A stretch of 64,000 nt of DNA from Ananas comosus (lineage: Eukaryota > Streptophyta > Magnoliopsida > Poales > Bromeliaceae): NCBI RefSeq assembly GCF_001540865.1, contig NC_033623.1, positions 15,912,955-15,976,954 on the forward strand, read 5' to 3'. The notes under the pieces are model-generated. The model saw only the letters and a program-made list of their open reading frames with translations, made no database searches and was not told the DNA's origin. Positions 24,563 through 36,051 of this stretch are shown in pieces. The translations under genes and the position numbers were made by a program. Position 1 is the stretch's first letter. The number at the start of each line of letters is the position of its first letter.

Positions 24563-24899
24563 TGTTAGAGTGATCTTTAGAAAATTTAAAATTGGCCAAC
24601 GGTTTCAACTTCTACGTTTTTCTCTACTCCACCACTTGAACTAATTAAAACATATAAAACGTAGAATAATTTAAAAAAATATTAAAAATTTAAGATAATA
24701 AATTATTTACTAAAATTTTGACATAATTATTTGTCGAATTATAAATATATATATAATTTTAAGACTCATTCTGGAAAAAAAAGAAAAAGAAAAAAAAAAG
24801 TCCACAGCCCAAGATACGATTCGAAAATTTGGAATTATTTCGGTCATCGGACTCGTCCGAGTTCGACTCGGAATTCACCCGAAAACGCGGGAGTCGAAT

Positions 24900-24907
24900 T
24901 ATAAATA
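24900..24907 (+). promoter_or_regulatory. candidate TATA box of the ubiquitin protease gene
   Basis: TATAAATA lies about 170 bp before the start codon, where AT-rich intergenic DNA gives way to a C-rich leader. Two telo-box-like AAACCCTAG motifs follow at about 25005 and 25055, typical of plant 5' leaders. The transcription start has not been mapped. Confidence 0.4.
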
Positions 24908-25070
24908 TCGCTCGAAACTTTTTCCCAGTGGCGCGATCTCTCTTTCAAAACGCCGCGCTAATTCCCCTCTTCTCCCCCACCCCACTTTCTTAATTTCCTT
25001 ATAAACCCTAGTTTTTCCCGTCCCTTATTTCTTACTAACCTCCCATCGCCGTAAAACCCTAGTTTTTTCG

Positions 25071-28000
25071 ATGGAGGAGGACGATTTTCTCCCCTCCACT
25101 TCTCAATCTGTAAGTCCGATCTTCGTTTATTGTTCTAATTATTCGAATTTGTTTTTTGTTCTGTAAAAATTGGTCCTAGGGTTCTGTTTCCTGTTGATTT
25201 GTTCACCGCAATTGGACTCTTATTCCCCCTTTTTTGGCTAAATTATGCATGTTTTTTTTTGGGATGCGTTGTGGTCACAATTCTAGGGTTTTTATGGCGA
25301 TTTACGGTTCTTTAATTTTTCTCTTTTGGGCTTTATGTTGATTTACATTACATATTTCAATCTCCTTTAAATTTGCAATTGTCTTACTTTTCTTTTGTGT
25401 GTTGTTCATATAGATAAATTTCGATTCAGGAGAAGGGACGAGCCACTCCCTTTTGTCTCAATCTTCTATTTCCAGGAAAATCCATCCCGTGGTGAGCAGA
25501 GGATTTATACATCACTGTCATTTTTCCAATCCAATCCGTCTTCGAGAATATTTTTTTTCCCCTATATTTTTTACCTGTTGCTTTCCGTGAGTTATTATTA
25601 ATCTTCTATTTGTGTGTAGGGAGCTACTCTAGAGAACCTGGGCAACACATGTTTTATGAATGTGATCCTTCAGTGCATTACACACATGGTTCCGTTTGTG
25701 CAGAAACTTCTCTCGGCCGCTCACCCTATTCCCTGCTCTCGTGAGAATTCTAACTCAAGTACTTCGTTCATTTTGCCTAGACTTGAAATTTAATGTTTCT
25801 TCTCTTTTTCTTATTTAGTGCTTTTTTGATTGCATGAATCTGTTGAAATCTTGCAGATGAAGAGGAGGGATTCTGCACTTTCTGTGCTCTGAAAGAGCAT
25901 GTTGTCAAATCTATTAACGCATCTGGTTCTGTCCTCGTTCCGACCAAATTCGCAAAAAATCTAGACAGTATCCTTTTTTCTCCTCTCTTTTTTTTTTTTT
26001 TTTTTTTGACTATTTTAACTTTACTGTCGAATGTCTGTGATAATCAGTGTTAGTATTAGTTGTATCAAATAACTGTCAATTTTTGGCGGTCAATCGATGC
26101 CAGTTGAGCATAAAGGAGAATTTTTTTGATCCTTAGGATGAAAGGTATAATATGGTAACATCAACCCTGGAAGGATGAAACAGTACTTTAACGGGAATAT
26201 ACAATTGCCAATTCCTTTTTTAGCATTAACATTAAGACGCCCTCGCTATCAGCCTGCAGTTGTAAAGCTGTATTTCACTTTATCATCCTGTCATTTGGAC
26301 CCACTATACCACCTCATAATTGCCGTTTAGATTGCGCATTATAACTTGCCATTAATTGCTTGATCTTGTTGATCCTTGTTCACAGTGGTTTGATGAGTCC
26401 TGCTGTTATACTTGCATGCTATGTAGGTAATAATTAATAAATCCCAATGGACAATTAGAACAGGAACCTCATGGATACTATGCTTTCTTCTCCAGTTTGG
26501 AAAACCAGTATGTAGATTGCCTCGTAAGGCTAGTTAAAATATCATGTTTTAAAAATTAAATGCAATACATGCTTAAGATATACAAAACGATGCAAGCTAC
26601 AACCTATATTATGGAAGGTGAAATTCCTTGACATGGTTTGCCAGAAATATTACCAGAATATGAAGAGAATTCCCAAGAGGATGCACACGAGTTTCTGCGG
26701 GCTTTGTTGGATAGGATAGATGACTGTTCTCTTGTTTCAAGCTTACAAGACCAGCAATCCCTTTCAGAAAACAGCATTGTGAAACAAGTATTTGGAGGCC
26801 GTCTCAGAAGCCAGGTATATTCCTTAGGATAATTACAAATTGAATCCCTAAAATTTAAGCTTCATTTCAGTTTCATCTATAATGTTTTAATTGATAACAA
26901 GATATTTCCTAGAATACACTGCCCATATCAATTTCAACCTCATTGTTTCAATTTCAGCAATTTAGCCCCTGGAGTTTGACCCCAATTTCAATCTGTCCTG
27001 AACAGTTCCTATTCTAACTACCCAAATCTAATTATAGAGCTTGTGTAGTGCTCTAATAGAGGGACTTAATTTTATGCAGAAACTCCTAGGTTCTAAATGC
27101 TATGTTTTAAACTGCTAAGTTGAAACTTGAATGGAGTTCAAACTTTGAGGGACAAAAATAGTAGCTCATTTTTTTTAATACTTTTGCTTTGGAAGTCATC
27201 TAATATGTCTGATTCTCCATATAACTATTTAAACGCACTTCTTTTATTTTCAGCTGAGGTGTTGTGAGTGCGGTCACTGCTCAGAGACGTTTGAACCCCT
27301 CCTTGATCTCAGCTTGGATATCAATGATGCCGACAATCTAACAGATGCCCTACTATCTTATACAATGGTTGAGAAAATTGAAGCCAAGTTCACCTGTGAA
27401 GGCTGTAATACTCAAGTGTCAATGAAGAAACAGCTTACGTTGGACCAGGCACCGGATGTTGTAGCAATTCAATTAAAGCGATTCAAGAATGATGGCCATT
27501 GTACACATAAGATTGATAAGAAAGTGGAATACCCATCAGAGCTTGATTTGAAGCCATATCTTAGCTGCCCAGATGAGAGAGTGAGTGTTTGTGGTGTTCA
27601 TAAATGATTATGTTTTATGGTACAATTTATTGATATTTTTGTAATTTAAGCACTTTACTTCTCGAACTGTCTCATCTATTGCACTTCCATTCAGGTTCAT
27701 ACATTTCATCCTGTTGTTTCATCAAGCAAAAATCATGTTCTGATATTCTTTTCCTTCTCATGGCAGGTCCAAACAAAATATGATTTATACGGAATTGTGG
27801 ATCATACGGGCAGTTTGGCTTCTGGTCATTATGACTGTACCATACGTTCTTCTGCAACAGCGTGGTACCAGTTGGAAGATGCAGTGGCAAGTCTCTCTTG
27901 GTTTTTTCAGTAATATACCTTGATAGCTTGCAGTTTGCTAGGATTGTGTTTTGGTCAGTTTGGATGGAGTTCTGACAATCGAGGAAATTGAATTAAGTTG

Positions 28001-30319
28001 AACTAAACTATAAGCAGAATAAAATCGGTTTCTGTTTGTTTGATTGTTCTGGCCAAATTCTATAGACATAGTGGCCAAGTGCTGGTTGATTCTAATTAAT
28101 AGTTCTCTCATCTGATGGCTGTGCTGTTTAACACTTTTACCATCAGATTAATGTCTAATAAGTATAACCAGTCACCATTTTTTGAGTGCATCAAAATGTG
28201 CAGAGTCGTCTCTTTACGGTATTTAACAATAATTTGCATTATTTTGGCCTATCCAGTTTTTGATTTTAAAACCAGACTGAGCTACAAAGTGTTCTCTCTC
28301 CCTCCAAACTGGAGTTGACTGAATATTTGTAGTAGCCAAACAAACCGAATGAGATACAGCATTTCGGCTTGAGTTAAGTTTGTCCACATCATGCACCGCT
28401 TCTACTAACCCAGGAATGTACTAATATTTTCTATTCAAATGATGAGACTGTCACAATGCAACTCAAGTTGGAAGGGGCTTTTGGGGATCTGGTGAATATA
28501 AGCCAGATTGCTAACTGCCTCATCAACAAACCCGTAAGCGCTTTGCCCCTTCTGCAACTGAGTTGCAGGCGACAATCTTGGTACTTCAAATAGAATTTAT
28601 ACAACATTTCTGAAATGTCATTTATGGTGAGAAGAATGGACCCCCTTTACGGGCTCGGAAGTCCGTCTTGGCTGCCAAGTTAAGCAGAAGCTCAAGAATT
28701 ATTCAATTGCTGAACGCCTGGCTTTAGCCTCTAAATTTGAGAAGCTGTTTCTAGAAGCTAGGAGGGCCAAAGAGTCTTAATTTTGGTTCGTAAGCATGTT
28801 TATGATTCTTATAATTGCTTTCGTGTCACTATTGCAGGTAAATCAAGTTAAGGTGTCCTCGGCACTAAACCAGTGTGCATATCTTCTCTTCTATATTAAG
28901 CAGGGTCTATCACCATGGTTCTCGAGTTTACTCCCAGCAAAGGATGAATCCCAACTGGACAGTGCCACTAACACTTCCCCGACATCGGTGATTGAGAATA
29001 TCGGAAGAGTGCATTCCACATATCATGCTGAGAAGGATGAAGAGTGTGGCCCATCCAATACCACCTTTGTCTCGGATGATACAGAGACATATTATAATAC
29101 CGCTCCTAGATTATGTTATGCTACACGTGGTGACAAGATAGTCGACAAAGCTGATGCGGACCAATCTGTGACACCACCTGCAAGAAAATTCGACTCTGTT
29201 CAGCATGTCATCGATTCCACGTTCCACGATGAGAAACTGGGTTAGTATTTTTTGTCCGGCAATTGGGTTGGGTTAGAAAAGTCAAAAGTGGGATTTCCAA
29301 ATGGGAGACAGCTCTTCAGAATGCCATCTTGTTTTCATTCGCATTCACGGGCTTCTTCCATTTATCTTCATCTGTTTTGGTAATTTTGAAATTAGGCTAT
29401 TCTTTTAGTTTTATTTATACCATAAATGTGCCGGTTCATTCTTTCTGTGACTTAATAAAAGGGAAACTTGATTTTTTTGATAGCTAGATTATTTTCGTAG
29501 GTTGATTTTATTAGTCGTAGTGCACGGGATGCTTCCTTCCTTTCATTTTTATTGTTCTTTGCGGTCAAATTATACCATTTATAACAGTTTCATCATATTT
29601 AAATCATGGGTTACAATTTAGTCACTGAAGTTTGATATGGAAGAATTTCATTCTATCCCGAGTTTCTCAATTGTAACAGTTTAGTCCCCAAGGAATTGAC
29701 CCTAATTTCAAATTTATCATTAGAGTTTCAATTTAGTCCTTAAAGTTGACCTTGATTACAGTTTGAACTTGGTTTCAATTTCATCCATAGAACCTGAAAT
29801 TTTAAAAATGAAGTTTTTGATGATGGTGCTGGAGCTGACACTTTTCAGAAGGCAGAAAAAGAGGAAGGATTTGATTGTTGTGGAGAACAAACTTCTTTGA
29901 CTTGGTTGTTATAATTAAACTATTAGGACAAAATTGTAAGTCAGACATTGAGTATCGCATTTCTTATCAACCATTACTATTTTTTGATCATTTAATATGT
30001 TTTTTCTGTTTCAAAAATTACAGATGACGACGAGAAAGAGAACCATTTAACTCCACGAGCCCGAGTGAGATCAAAGGTCAATAGAAAGGTCAACAGCTCA
30101 CCGAACCTTGGCGTGAATGTACATATTCATAAGTTGCTTAGAGGCATGCAAAGCTCACGAAGAAGATGTATTTTGGAGTGCCTCACCACGAGGCAGAATT
30201 TGACGACCCCGCCTCTCTGTAAGACGAAAAGGCCAAAAATGAATATTCATCACTTACGCGGAGGGGAGGATTCTGCTCCCTCGACATCCCGTTCGTTTCT
30301 CAGCCCTAGCTCTGTATAA
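25071..30319 (+). CDS. ubiquitin-specific protease (USP/UBP, C19 family), about 528 aa
   Basis: A deubiquitinating cysteine protease that cleaves ubiquitin from proteins. Eight constitutive coding exons join in frame: 25071-25109, 25620-25740, 25857-25967, 26645-26814, 27254-27580, 27767-27886, 28838-29240, 30024-30319 (1587 nt). The Cys box is GNTCFMNVILQC with the nucleophile at C24. QEDAHEF is at residues 101-107. Two CxxC zinc-ribbon pairs are near 150-156 and 195-198. The His box is GSLASGHYDC (H277), and the acidic partner is probably D294 in YQLEDA. The catalytic domain ends near AYLLFYIKQG; a low-complexity basic tail follows. It resembles plant UBP20/21-type proteases, but I cannot assign a member. 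Intron 6 appears to start with GC and contains a 120-nt in-frame cassette exon candidate (28414-28533) that would give 568 aa. Confidence 0.93.
28414..28533 (+). other. candidate 120-nt in-frame cassette exon in protease intron 6
   Basis: The segment is bounded by CCCAG before 28414 and CCC|GTAAGC after 28533. It is 120 nt (40 codons), open in the frame that joins both neighbouring exons, and encodes a peptide beginning ECTNIFYSNDETVTMQLKLE. Including it would put 40 residues between the His box and the last strand of the catalytic domain. The USP fold aligns without it, so it may be alternative or a captured fragment. Confidence 0.5.
28624..28781 (+). pseudogene. coding-like fragment in protease intron 6
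   Basis: An open frame with protein-like composition (WTPFTGSEVRLGCQVKQKLK, then IAERLALASKFEKLF and RRAKES) ends in TAA near 28780. It has no start codon of its own and is not in the mature protease reading. With the cassette at 28414 it may be two exons of an unrelated gene captured in this intron. The source gene is not recognised. Confidence 0.35.
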
Positions 30320-31402
30320 TGTGGCTTAGGATTCGAAGCCCGAGTTATAGCCTGCTTCAGACAGCTAACTCGACTGTCTAAAAGTGTGTCCAGTGTCTGG
30401 TTTGATCTTTCTTGATCAGTTTTGGTAAATCATATGCATAAATGATTGAGAGTTAGTACACAATGGGTCTTACCGTAGTGTTTTCTTTTTGTAATTCCTT
30501 TTTGACTTTCTTTTTTATTCTAATTATGATTATTTCCTAATCTCAACAATTATTTGTTCATTTTGTGAGATCTACTACTATGTTCTCTTTGCAAGGAAGA
30601 AATATTGAATTAGCACACGCAGTAACATAGTAGATTATATCAATGTCAAGATATTTTTTGGTTGGTTGATTATTGAATCTTTGTCTAGATTAACTTCTAA
30701 ATTGGTTGGGAATTAGCTTGACCTCATGACCCTTATCCAGAGATCAATAAAATTGGGTGCCGCAATAATATAAGGCGAATTTACATTTTTAATAGAATAT
30801 ATTTACTTGAACCGTGCAAAAGAAAAGAAAAAAGAATATTCCACTGAATTTCAGTATTCACATTCTTTTACGGGAGCTTGTAGGTTTTCTTTTTTGAGAA
30901 ATAGAGGCACTGGAATTGCATTCTACAGTTCCAAAAATAATGCCTTTTTATTGTTATCCTTTTCCCTTAATTTCAGGAAATTTCCAATACCACTTACGAA
31001 AATAATTCAAAGAAATAAAAGAAACAAAAGAGAGCGTTGATTGAAAAAAGAAAGTTAGGAGCCCAGTGTCTAAATGGCCTTTAGTTGCAGAGTCCCAACA
31101 CATCTCTCAACTAATTTACACCAATGTAGCGAACGGAAGTGCATATATGAACAATCTAATCCATATCTTGTCAGAATCCTTGTGGAAAAGTTTTAAATTC
31201 CTATATTAAATAGGCAAGGATCAGTAGCTAAAAGGCACTTCGCTATATCCATGGAAGAATTTCAATAGTATCTCGTTACAGAGCTCCGCGATTTAATCTA
31301 AAACCCCCATCCCCAAGTTGCCACGAACAATCAACACGACTCGGCCTTAAGTGCTGAATAAGGTAAAGCATATGCTGTCGCTATGTAGGTCTCAAGAGGT
31401 CC
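30320..31402. other. intergenic space between convergent protease and RRP46 genes
   Basis: Holds the 3' UTRs of the two convergent genes and otherwise AT-rich sequence. The open frame at 30807-31040 shows no family features. Nothing else is recognised. Confidence 0.6.
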
Positions 31403-32429
31403 TCAGGAACCATCTTTCTGCAAACTTCTCCTTAAAAATTCTGAGATTGCAGCAGAAGCAGCACGGCCACGATCGAGGCAGTTGAAATAACCTCGCTCTA
31501 AGTGCAAATAAGAAACAAGAAAATATTTCACCAGTAGGACTTTGATCTAATGTATCGTAGATTATACAAGAACTACGTGAATCTGACAACAATACATGTG
31601 AGGATGTGTGGAACAAAAAGAAACGGTGGAAGGATATACCTGGCATCGCCCCATGGGTGACCGATGTTATGATTCCATGCTCAAAAGGCTCATCATGCTT
31701 AGAAGATGATCCTTCCGGAAGAACTGCGAGAGGCGAATTTGGAAAGACCAAATGCATAAAGGCTTGCATTTTCTGTTATTTTTGAAAGAAAGAATCAATA
31801 ATGTTCAATGTTTTAATCACTGAATCAATTGGAAACACAATCTTCCAAACATTCTCACACAATTGTCTTTATTCGTATATACTTTGATAACTAATTACCT
31901 GCTCTTCTACCTTGGTTGGGTCTAAAATAACAGATCCAGTCTCGGACAAACCACAACAGATTGCAACTGCAGAAGTCGTAATACAAGCTTATTAGCTATA
32001 CAAAGTGTAAATTGGGTAAAAAGTAAGCTCATTGAATAGCTTACCAGCAAGATGTTTTAAGGGAATTCCAGCATCAACAAGCGCTGCGCAGGAAGCATTT
32101 ATGGCACATGGGAGAAGCTAGATTATCTTGTAAAGGATTAATCATTGTCAAAATAACATACGAATATGATAGATTATTAGCTATATACATCGTACATCAT
32201 ATAGTTCAATTGGGTGTGCAAGCAAGTCAAAACAACCTTAAGGCATAATTTGTTTTTCGGGATAAATAAACAGGATAACCTTTTAATCCCTATCCTAGGA
32301 TAAAAGAGAATAAAGTCCATTCTACACTTGCCTTGAGCATGGATGATTGGATAAGTGGGAGTAAAGTGTCGGAGAATACAATTCCAGTTTAGCTAAGAAA
32401 AAAGAAGAGCTTACTTCAGATGCATTGGG

Positions 32430-32503
<74 letters not shown>

Positions 32504-33056
32504 GGAATACTATCGGTAGCAAACGGGCTCTGTTGCCACCGATTTGTTTTCAATGATGGAGCCTCCAAATCGACGATCGGCATTGTCGAACATGATCTAT
32601 ACCACTTGAATTATCTAGAAACCAAATTTCATACTTTTCCGATATTGTTCTCTTGTCCATCAAGTGAACACAAAAATGACCGGCTGAGAATAAATATTCT
32701 TTAAAAAGTGATGATATGAATCTTATAATCAAGATCGAGAGTATAGATTTTGTTCTAAATTGTTTAAAGAATTTTCTAATAAAAATTCAATTGATTTGAT
32801 TATCTTTACAACGTTAAACGAGAAAACGCCTCATATCGACCATTAAAATTACAAATTTTGAAACCCTTTGATTATTAGGTCAATAATGTCAAAAAGATTT
32901 GAAATTTGGTTTCTAGATACTTCAAGTGGTATAGATCATATTCAACAGTGCCGATTGTCAATTTGAATGCTCCATCATCGAAAACAAATGAGTGGCAACG
33001 AAGCCCGTTTACTACTGATAGCATTCCAACTCAACTCTCTCTCTCTCTCTCTTACA

Positions 33057-33091
<35 letters not shown>

Positions 33092-33955
33092 TCCGGCTCC
33101 TATGCTATCGGTAGCACGGAGCGCTCCGTGCTACCAAGTTGTTTCCGATGATGCGGCTTCCAAATCGACGATCGGCTCCGTTAGACTTGATCTACACTAT
33201 TGAAAGTATTTGGAAATTAAATTGCAGATTTTTTCGACATAATTTGACTACTGATCAAAAGATCTCAAAATTGACAATTTTAATGGCCGATGTGGTGTGT
33301 TTGTGAGTTTAACGATGTAAAACAATTCAAATGCGATGAAAATTTTATAGAAAATTCTTTTCACTATTTAGAGTAAGATCAGTATATCTGATCTTGAATT
33401 TAAATCTTTTATCATCATTTTTCATGAGATTTTTATTTTCAGCCGTTCAATTTTAGACTACTTGTTTGATAGGTAAATGATATCGAAAAATTATGAAATT
33501 TAGTTTCTAAATATTTTCAATAGTGTAGATCAAGTCTAACGGAGCCGATCGTCGATTTGGAAGCCGCATCATCGAAAACAACTTGGTAGCACGGAGCACT
33601 CCGTGCTACCGATAGTATAGTAGGCTTATCCTACAGGTAATGCTGGTGAGTTTCGTTATCCACCCAAAGTCCTGGAAAGTAAATGAGTTTATTTCACATG
33701 GATTACAAAAGGATATGCTGATAGATGTTTTGGACTATGTTATAGACAAACGCAGACACACACATGAGTAATGTAACATAAAGGAAAAAGAATAAGGCCA
33801 AACCAAAAATTACTGACTACTAAGATATGAAAAGATACGGAACCATCATCGCCCACTACCTGCAGGGAAGAGACATAATTTCTCAGAAACTAAAAAGCAC
33901 ATTAGGCATGTGTAATTACATAAAACAGGAATGGCTTGTTTTCATATGTTTTACA

Positions 33956-34034
<79 letters not shown>

Positions 34035-35529
34035 GTAAGTAAATTATCTTTTAAAGTCAGAAAGTTGTGAGTGCTTTCTCCGATTCAGACAGCAGAAAGC
34101 AAATAATAAAGAAGTATCAAATGCAGTAGTAAAATCTACACTGGGGATGGAAGAGTTTGCATGCGCATTAAAACTTACCGTTTATAACATCCCCTTATAT
34201 TGTCATGGTTACAAGTAAAACCATTCTGTGCTAGCATAATAGAAGTCGCTCCAAAAAGGTAATTCGAATGTCAGTTATCATACATTAGGTCGTATATATT
34301 CTCCAAGTAAGGCAAATTTATAGGAGTATAAAATGCTCATTCAAATAAACGAGACATACTAACAAAACCACTTTACCTGAACAATGACAGAGGTAGTGGT
34401 ATTTGGGTGGCTAGTTAGAAGACAAATGCTCTGCAGTGTTCTTTTCAGGATCATTTCATACTCCTTTTCTTGTTTTCCTGCAAATTTCAAATTTGCCCTT
34501 GAGGTTTTGAAGCACTAAAAGAATAGTTACATATAAAACCTCCAACATTTATTGGACGTACTCTTCTGCCCACTTCAAAACAATGCACTGATGATAAGTG
34601 ATCAAGAAAATATGGACTAGTCCAATAATTACATAATTCAAATGAGATATATACAAATCAAAACAATATGACAAGCTTCTATGATGAAATTATAGGTTAA
34701 TACCAATTTGTCCAGTTTTAGGCTTCCAAATAACCTCAATCGAGGCTTTCTCGGGGTCATCACCCTTCCTTGTTCCAGCTTTCGGACCATAAACAGCAGC
34801 CAATACAATTGTATCACCTAGGGTTTCCAAACGTGAACAAGGAACATCATCAGTATATCTAACAACTCACCGCACCTCAACTGAACATGAAAGGAGCAGA
34901 AAATGGCAGAAATGAACAAATACACCCCTCAACTACAGGCAATTCATGAAATAGACTAAATTATTTTTTCTTTTTCATCGATGTGCCCCTAAAGTTCCCA
35001 TGATTTTTACAGTTTTACATCATGTCCATCAATTGAAGTGGGGACTTTGTTAGTATTAATAGCAATTCTATCCAATTTAACCATCGTGAACACTTCTGCG
35101 GCTGATAAAACTGCAGATTTCTCTAACAAAAAGTTATATGGTGTCAACTCGAAGAGCAATAGTTTAGATTAAAAGTGATCGATGAAAGAGTCTCCACATA
35201 TTTTTACCAAAATATAAACAGAAACTGAAGAGAACTGCAATAAGCACCAGTAACAAGACAGGTAATAGGGGGAAAAAACGATGCTTTTCTTGTAGCAAGA
35301 CGAAGCGTTTCAATTTACAAGTGATCGAAACCCTAAAAGCGTTTCAATTTACAAGTGATCGAAACCCTAAAAGTAGCAGCGGAAAGAGAGGTTTTATGGT
35401 TCGCGTTGCAGCACCTTGGGACCAACGAGCGGAGCCGTGAGCGCGGTGAAGCAAATTGCGAGAACAGGTGAGCGGCCTCATCTGATTAGCGTTTCTCCCG
35501 TCCAAACGATCCATCCCCATCGCTCTCAT
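31403..35529 (-). CDS. RRP46: RRP46, exosome core RNase PH-like subunit, 239 aa
   Basis: RRP46 is one of the six RNase PH-like ring subunits of the RNA exosome, which processes and degrades rRNA and other RNAs in nucleus and cytosol. Eight coding exons on the minus strand join in frame: 35529-35415, 34817-34704, 34477-34377, 33859-33839, 32117-32045, 31966-31899, 31772-31640, 31497-31403 (720 nt). Conserved stretches are DGRNANQMRPL, RAHGSARWSQGDT, VVGDDGSLLPCAINA, VAICCGLSETGSVILDPT and ITSVTHGAMP. Three in-frame ATGs (35529, 35520, 35514) compete as start; the first gives 239 aa, which fits the plant family. The fourth exon is only 21 nt. Intron 4 (32118-33838) is swollen by two foldback MITEs. 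For the last exon the acceptor TTAG is preferred over one 6 nt further in, because it keeps the usual spacing. Confidence 0.95.
32433..33087. mobile_element. foldback MITE, family A, copy 3, with microsatellite termini
   Basis: It lies in RRP46 intron 4. Going inward from each end the order is the same but inverted. Left: (TA)n, (GA)n, GTTGGAATACTATCGGTAGC, GTTTTCAATGATGGAGCCTC. Right: the reverse complements, then (TC)n and (TA)n. The interior shares TGATCTATACCACT with copies 1 and 2. There is no coding capacity; open frames over it come from the repeats. Confidence 0.8.
33089..33634. mobile_element. foldback MITE, family A, copy 4
   Basis: It abuts the (TA)n end of copy 3 in the same RRP46 intron. 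Terminal arms of about 100 bp are near-perfect inverses: CTATCGGTAGCACGGAGCGC and CCGATGATGCGGCTTCCAAA on the left, reverse complements on the right. Each arm also contains a smaller hairpin (GGTAGCACGGAGC/GCTCCGTGCTACC). It is the best-preserved member of the family here. Confidence 0.85.
33839..33859 (-). other. RRP46: 21-nt microexon of RRP46
   Basis: On the minus strand CTGCAG precedes GTA GTG GGC GAT GAT GGT TCC, and GTATCT follows. The seven codons VVGDDGS are exactly the residues expected between the flanking exons (..SVIVQ and LLPCAIN..) in RRP46 proteins. The microexon keeps the frame. Confidence 0.9.
33959..34031. repeat. (TA)n microsatellite, about 36 units
   Basis: An uninterrupted TA dinucleotide run in RRP46 intron 3, about 100 bp from the microexon. 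Confidence 0.95.
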
Positions 35530-35773
35530 CCCCGCCCAATTCGAGAGCAAGCAATATGGAGGGAGGATCCAAAGGAGGGCTAATGGGGAGAGATTCGAAA
35601 CCCTAGATTCCGATACCTTCTCCTTCTCAAGCAGGTGCTTGCTAGGGTTTCGAAGTGCGCCGGAGGAGGAGGGAGAGCGCAGCGGAGGGGTCGGAGGTGT
35701 CGGAGGGGACGATGCGAAGGGTTTTTCCGACGCTCGGGGCAGGTTGGGAACAGAGGGGTTTAAGATTAGCGTG

Positions 35774-35863
35774 GGTGCTTTAAGATTGGTGAAACGATTA
35801 TGTATGGATACCCCCTCAACCACAGGGAATTCTGAAAATGATACTTATTTTTTAAAAAAGTTC

Positions 35864-35913
<50 letters not shown>

Positions 35914-36030
35914 GGGGGCGTGACTGCTTTAAGATTGGTGAAACGATTGTGTAGCGCTGAAAATGTATGGAGACCCCCTCAACTACAGGGAATTCTGAAA
36001 ATGCTCCTTATTTTTTTAAAAAGTTCAAAA
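35774..36030. repeat. about 95-bp direct duplication flanking an (AT)n run
   Basis: GCTTTAAGATTGGTGAAACG begins a segment at about 35778 and again at about 35926. Both continue through CAGGGAATTCTGAAAATG and TTAAAAAAGTTCAAA-like sequence. An (AT)n run at 35868-35911 separates them. It lies between the RRP46 promoter and the tRNA gene. Confidence 0.8.
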
Positions 36031-36041
36031 TGGTCAAATAT

Positions 36042-36050
36042 AAAAAAAAA
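36042..36050 (-). terminator. RNA polymerase III terminator of tRNA-Met
   Basis: A run of nine T residues on the minus strand begins two bases after the tRNA discriminator base, a strong Pol III stop signal. Confidence 0.85.
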
Positions 36051-36051
36051 G

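Larger units (their letters stand above)
18901..24890. other. 6-kb gene-free, MITE-rich intergenic tract
   Basis: After the CAND1 stop and its 3' UTR there is no credible gene until the ubiquitin protease. The tract is very AT-rich and holds several MITE-like foldback segments, a 932-bp tandem duplication and (TA)n and (TTA)n runs. Open frames here are short and look non-coding. Confidence 0.7.

Noticed and set aside
18901..24890. A hidden autonomous transposon in the MITE-rich tract
   Set aside because: No transposase, integrase or reverse-transcriptase motif is visible in any frame; open frames are short and AT-derived.
32322..32704. Open frames with Leu-Ser, Arg-Glu or Ile-Tyr repeats
   Set aside because: Translations of (GA)n and (TA)n at a MITE end.
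33827..34042. Plus-strand open frame ending in a long Ile-Tyr run
   Set aside because: The run is simply the translated (TA)n microsatellite in an RRP46 intron, and the frame crosses the microexon on the wrong strand.
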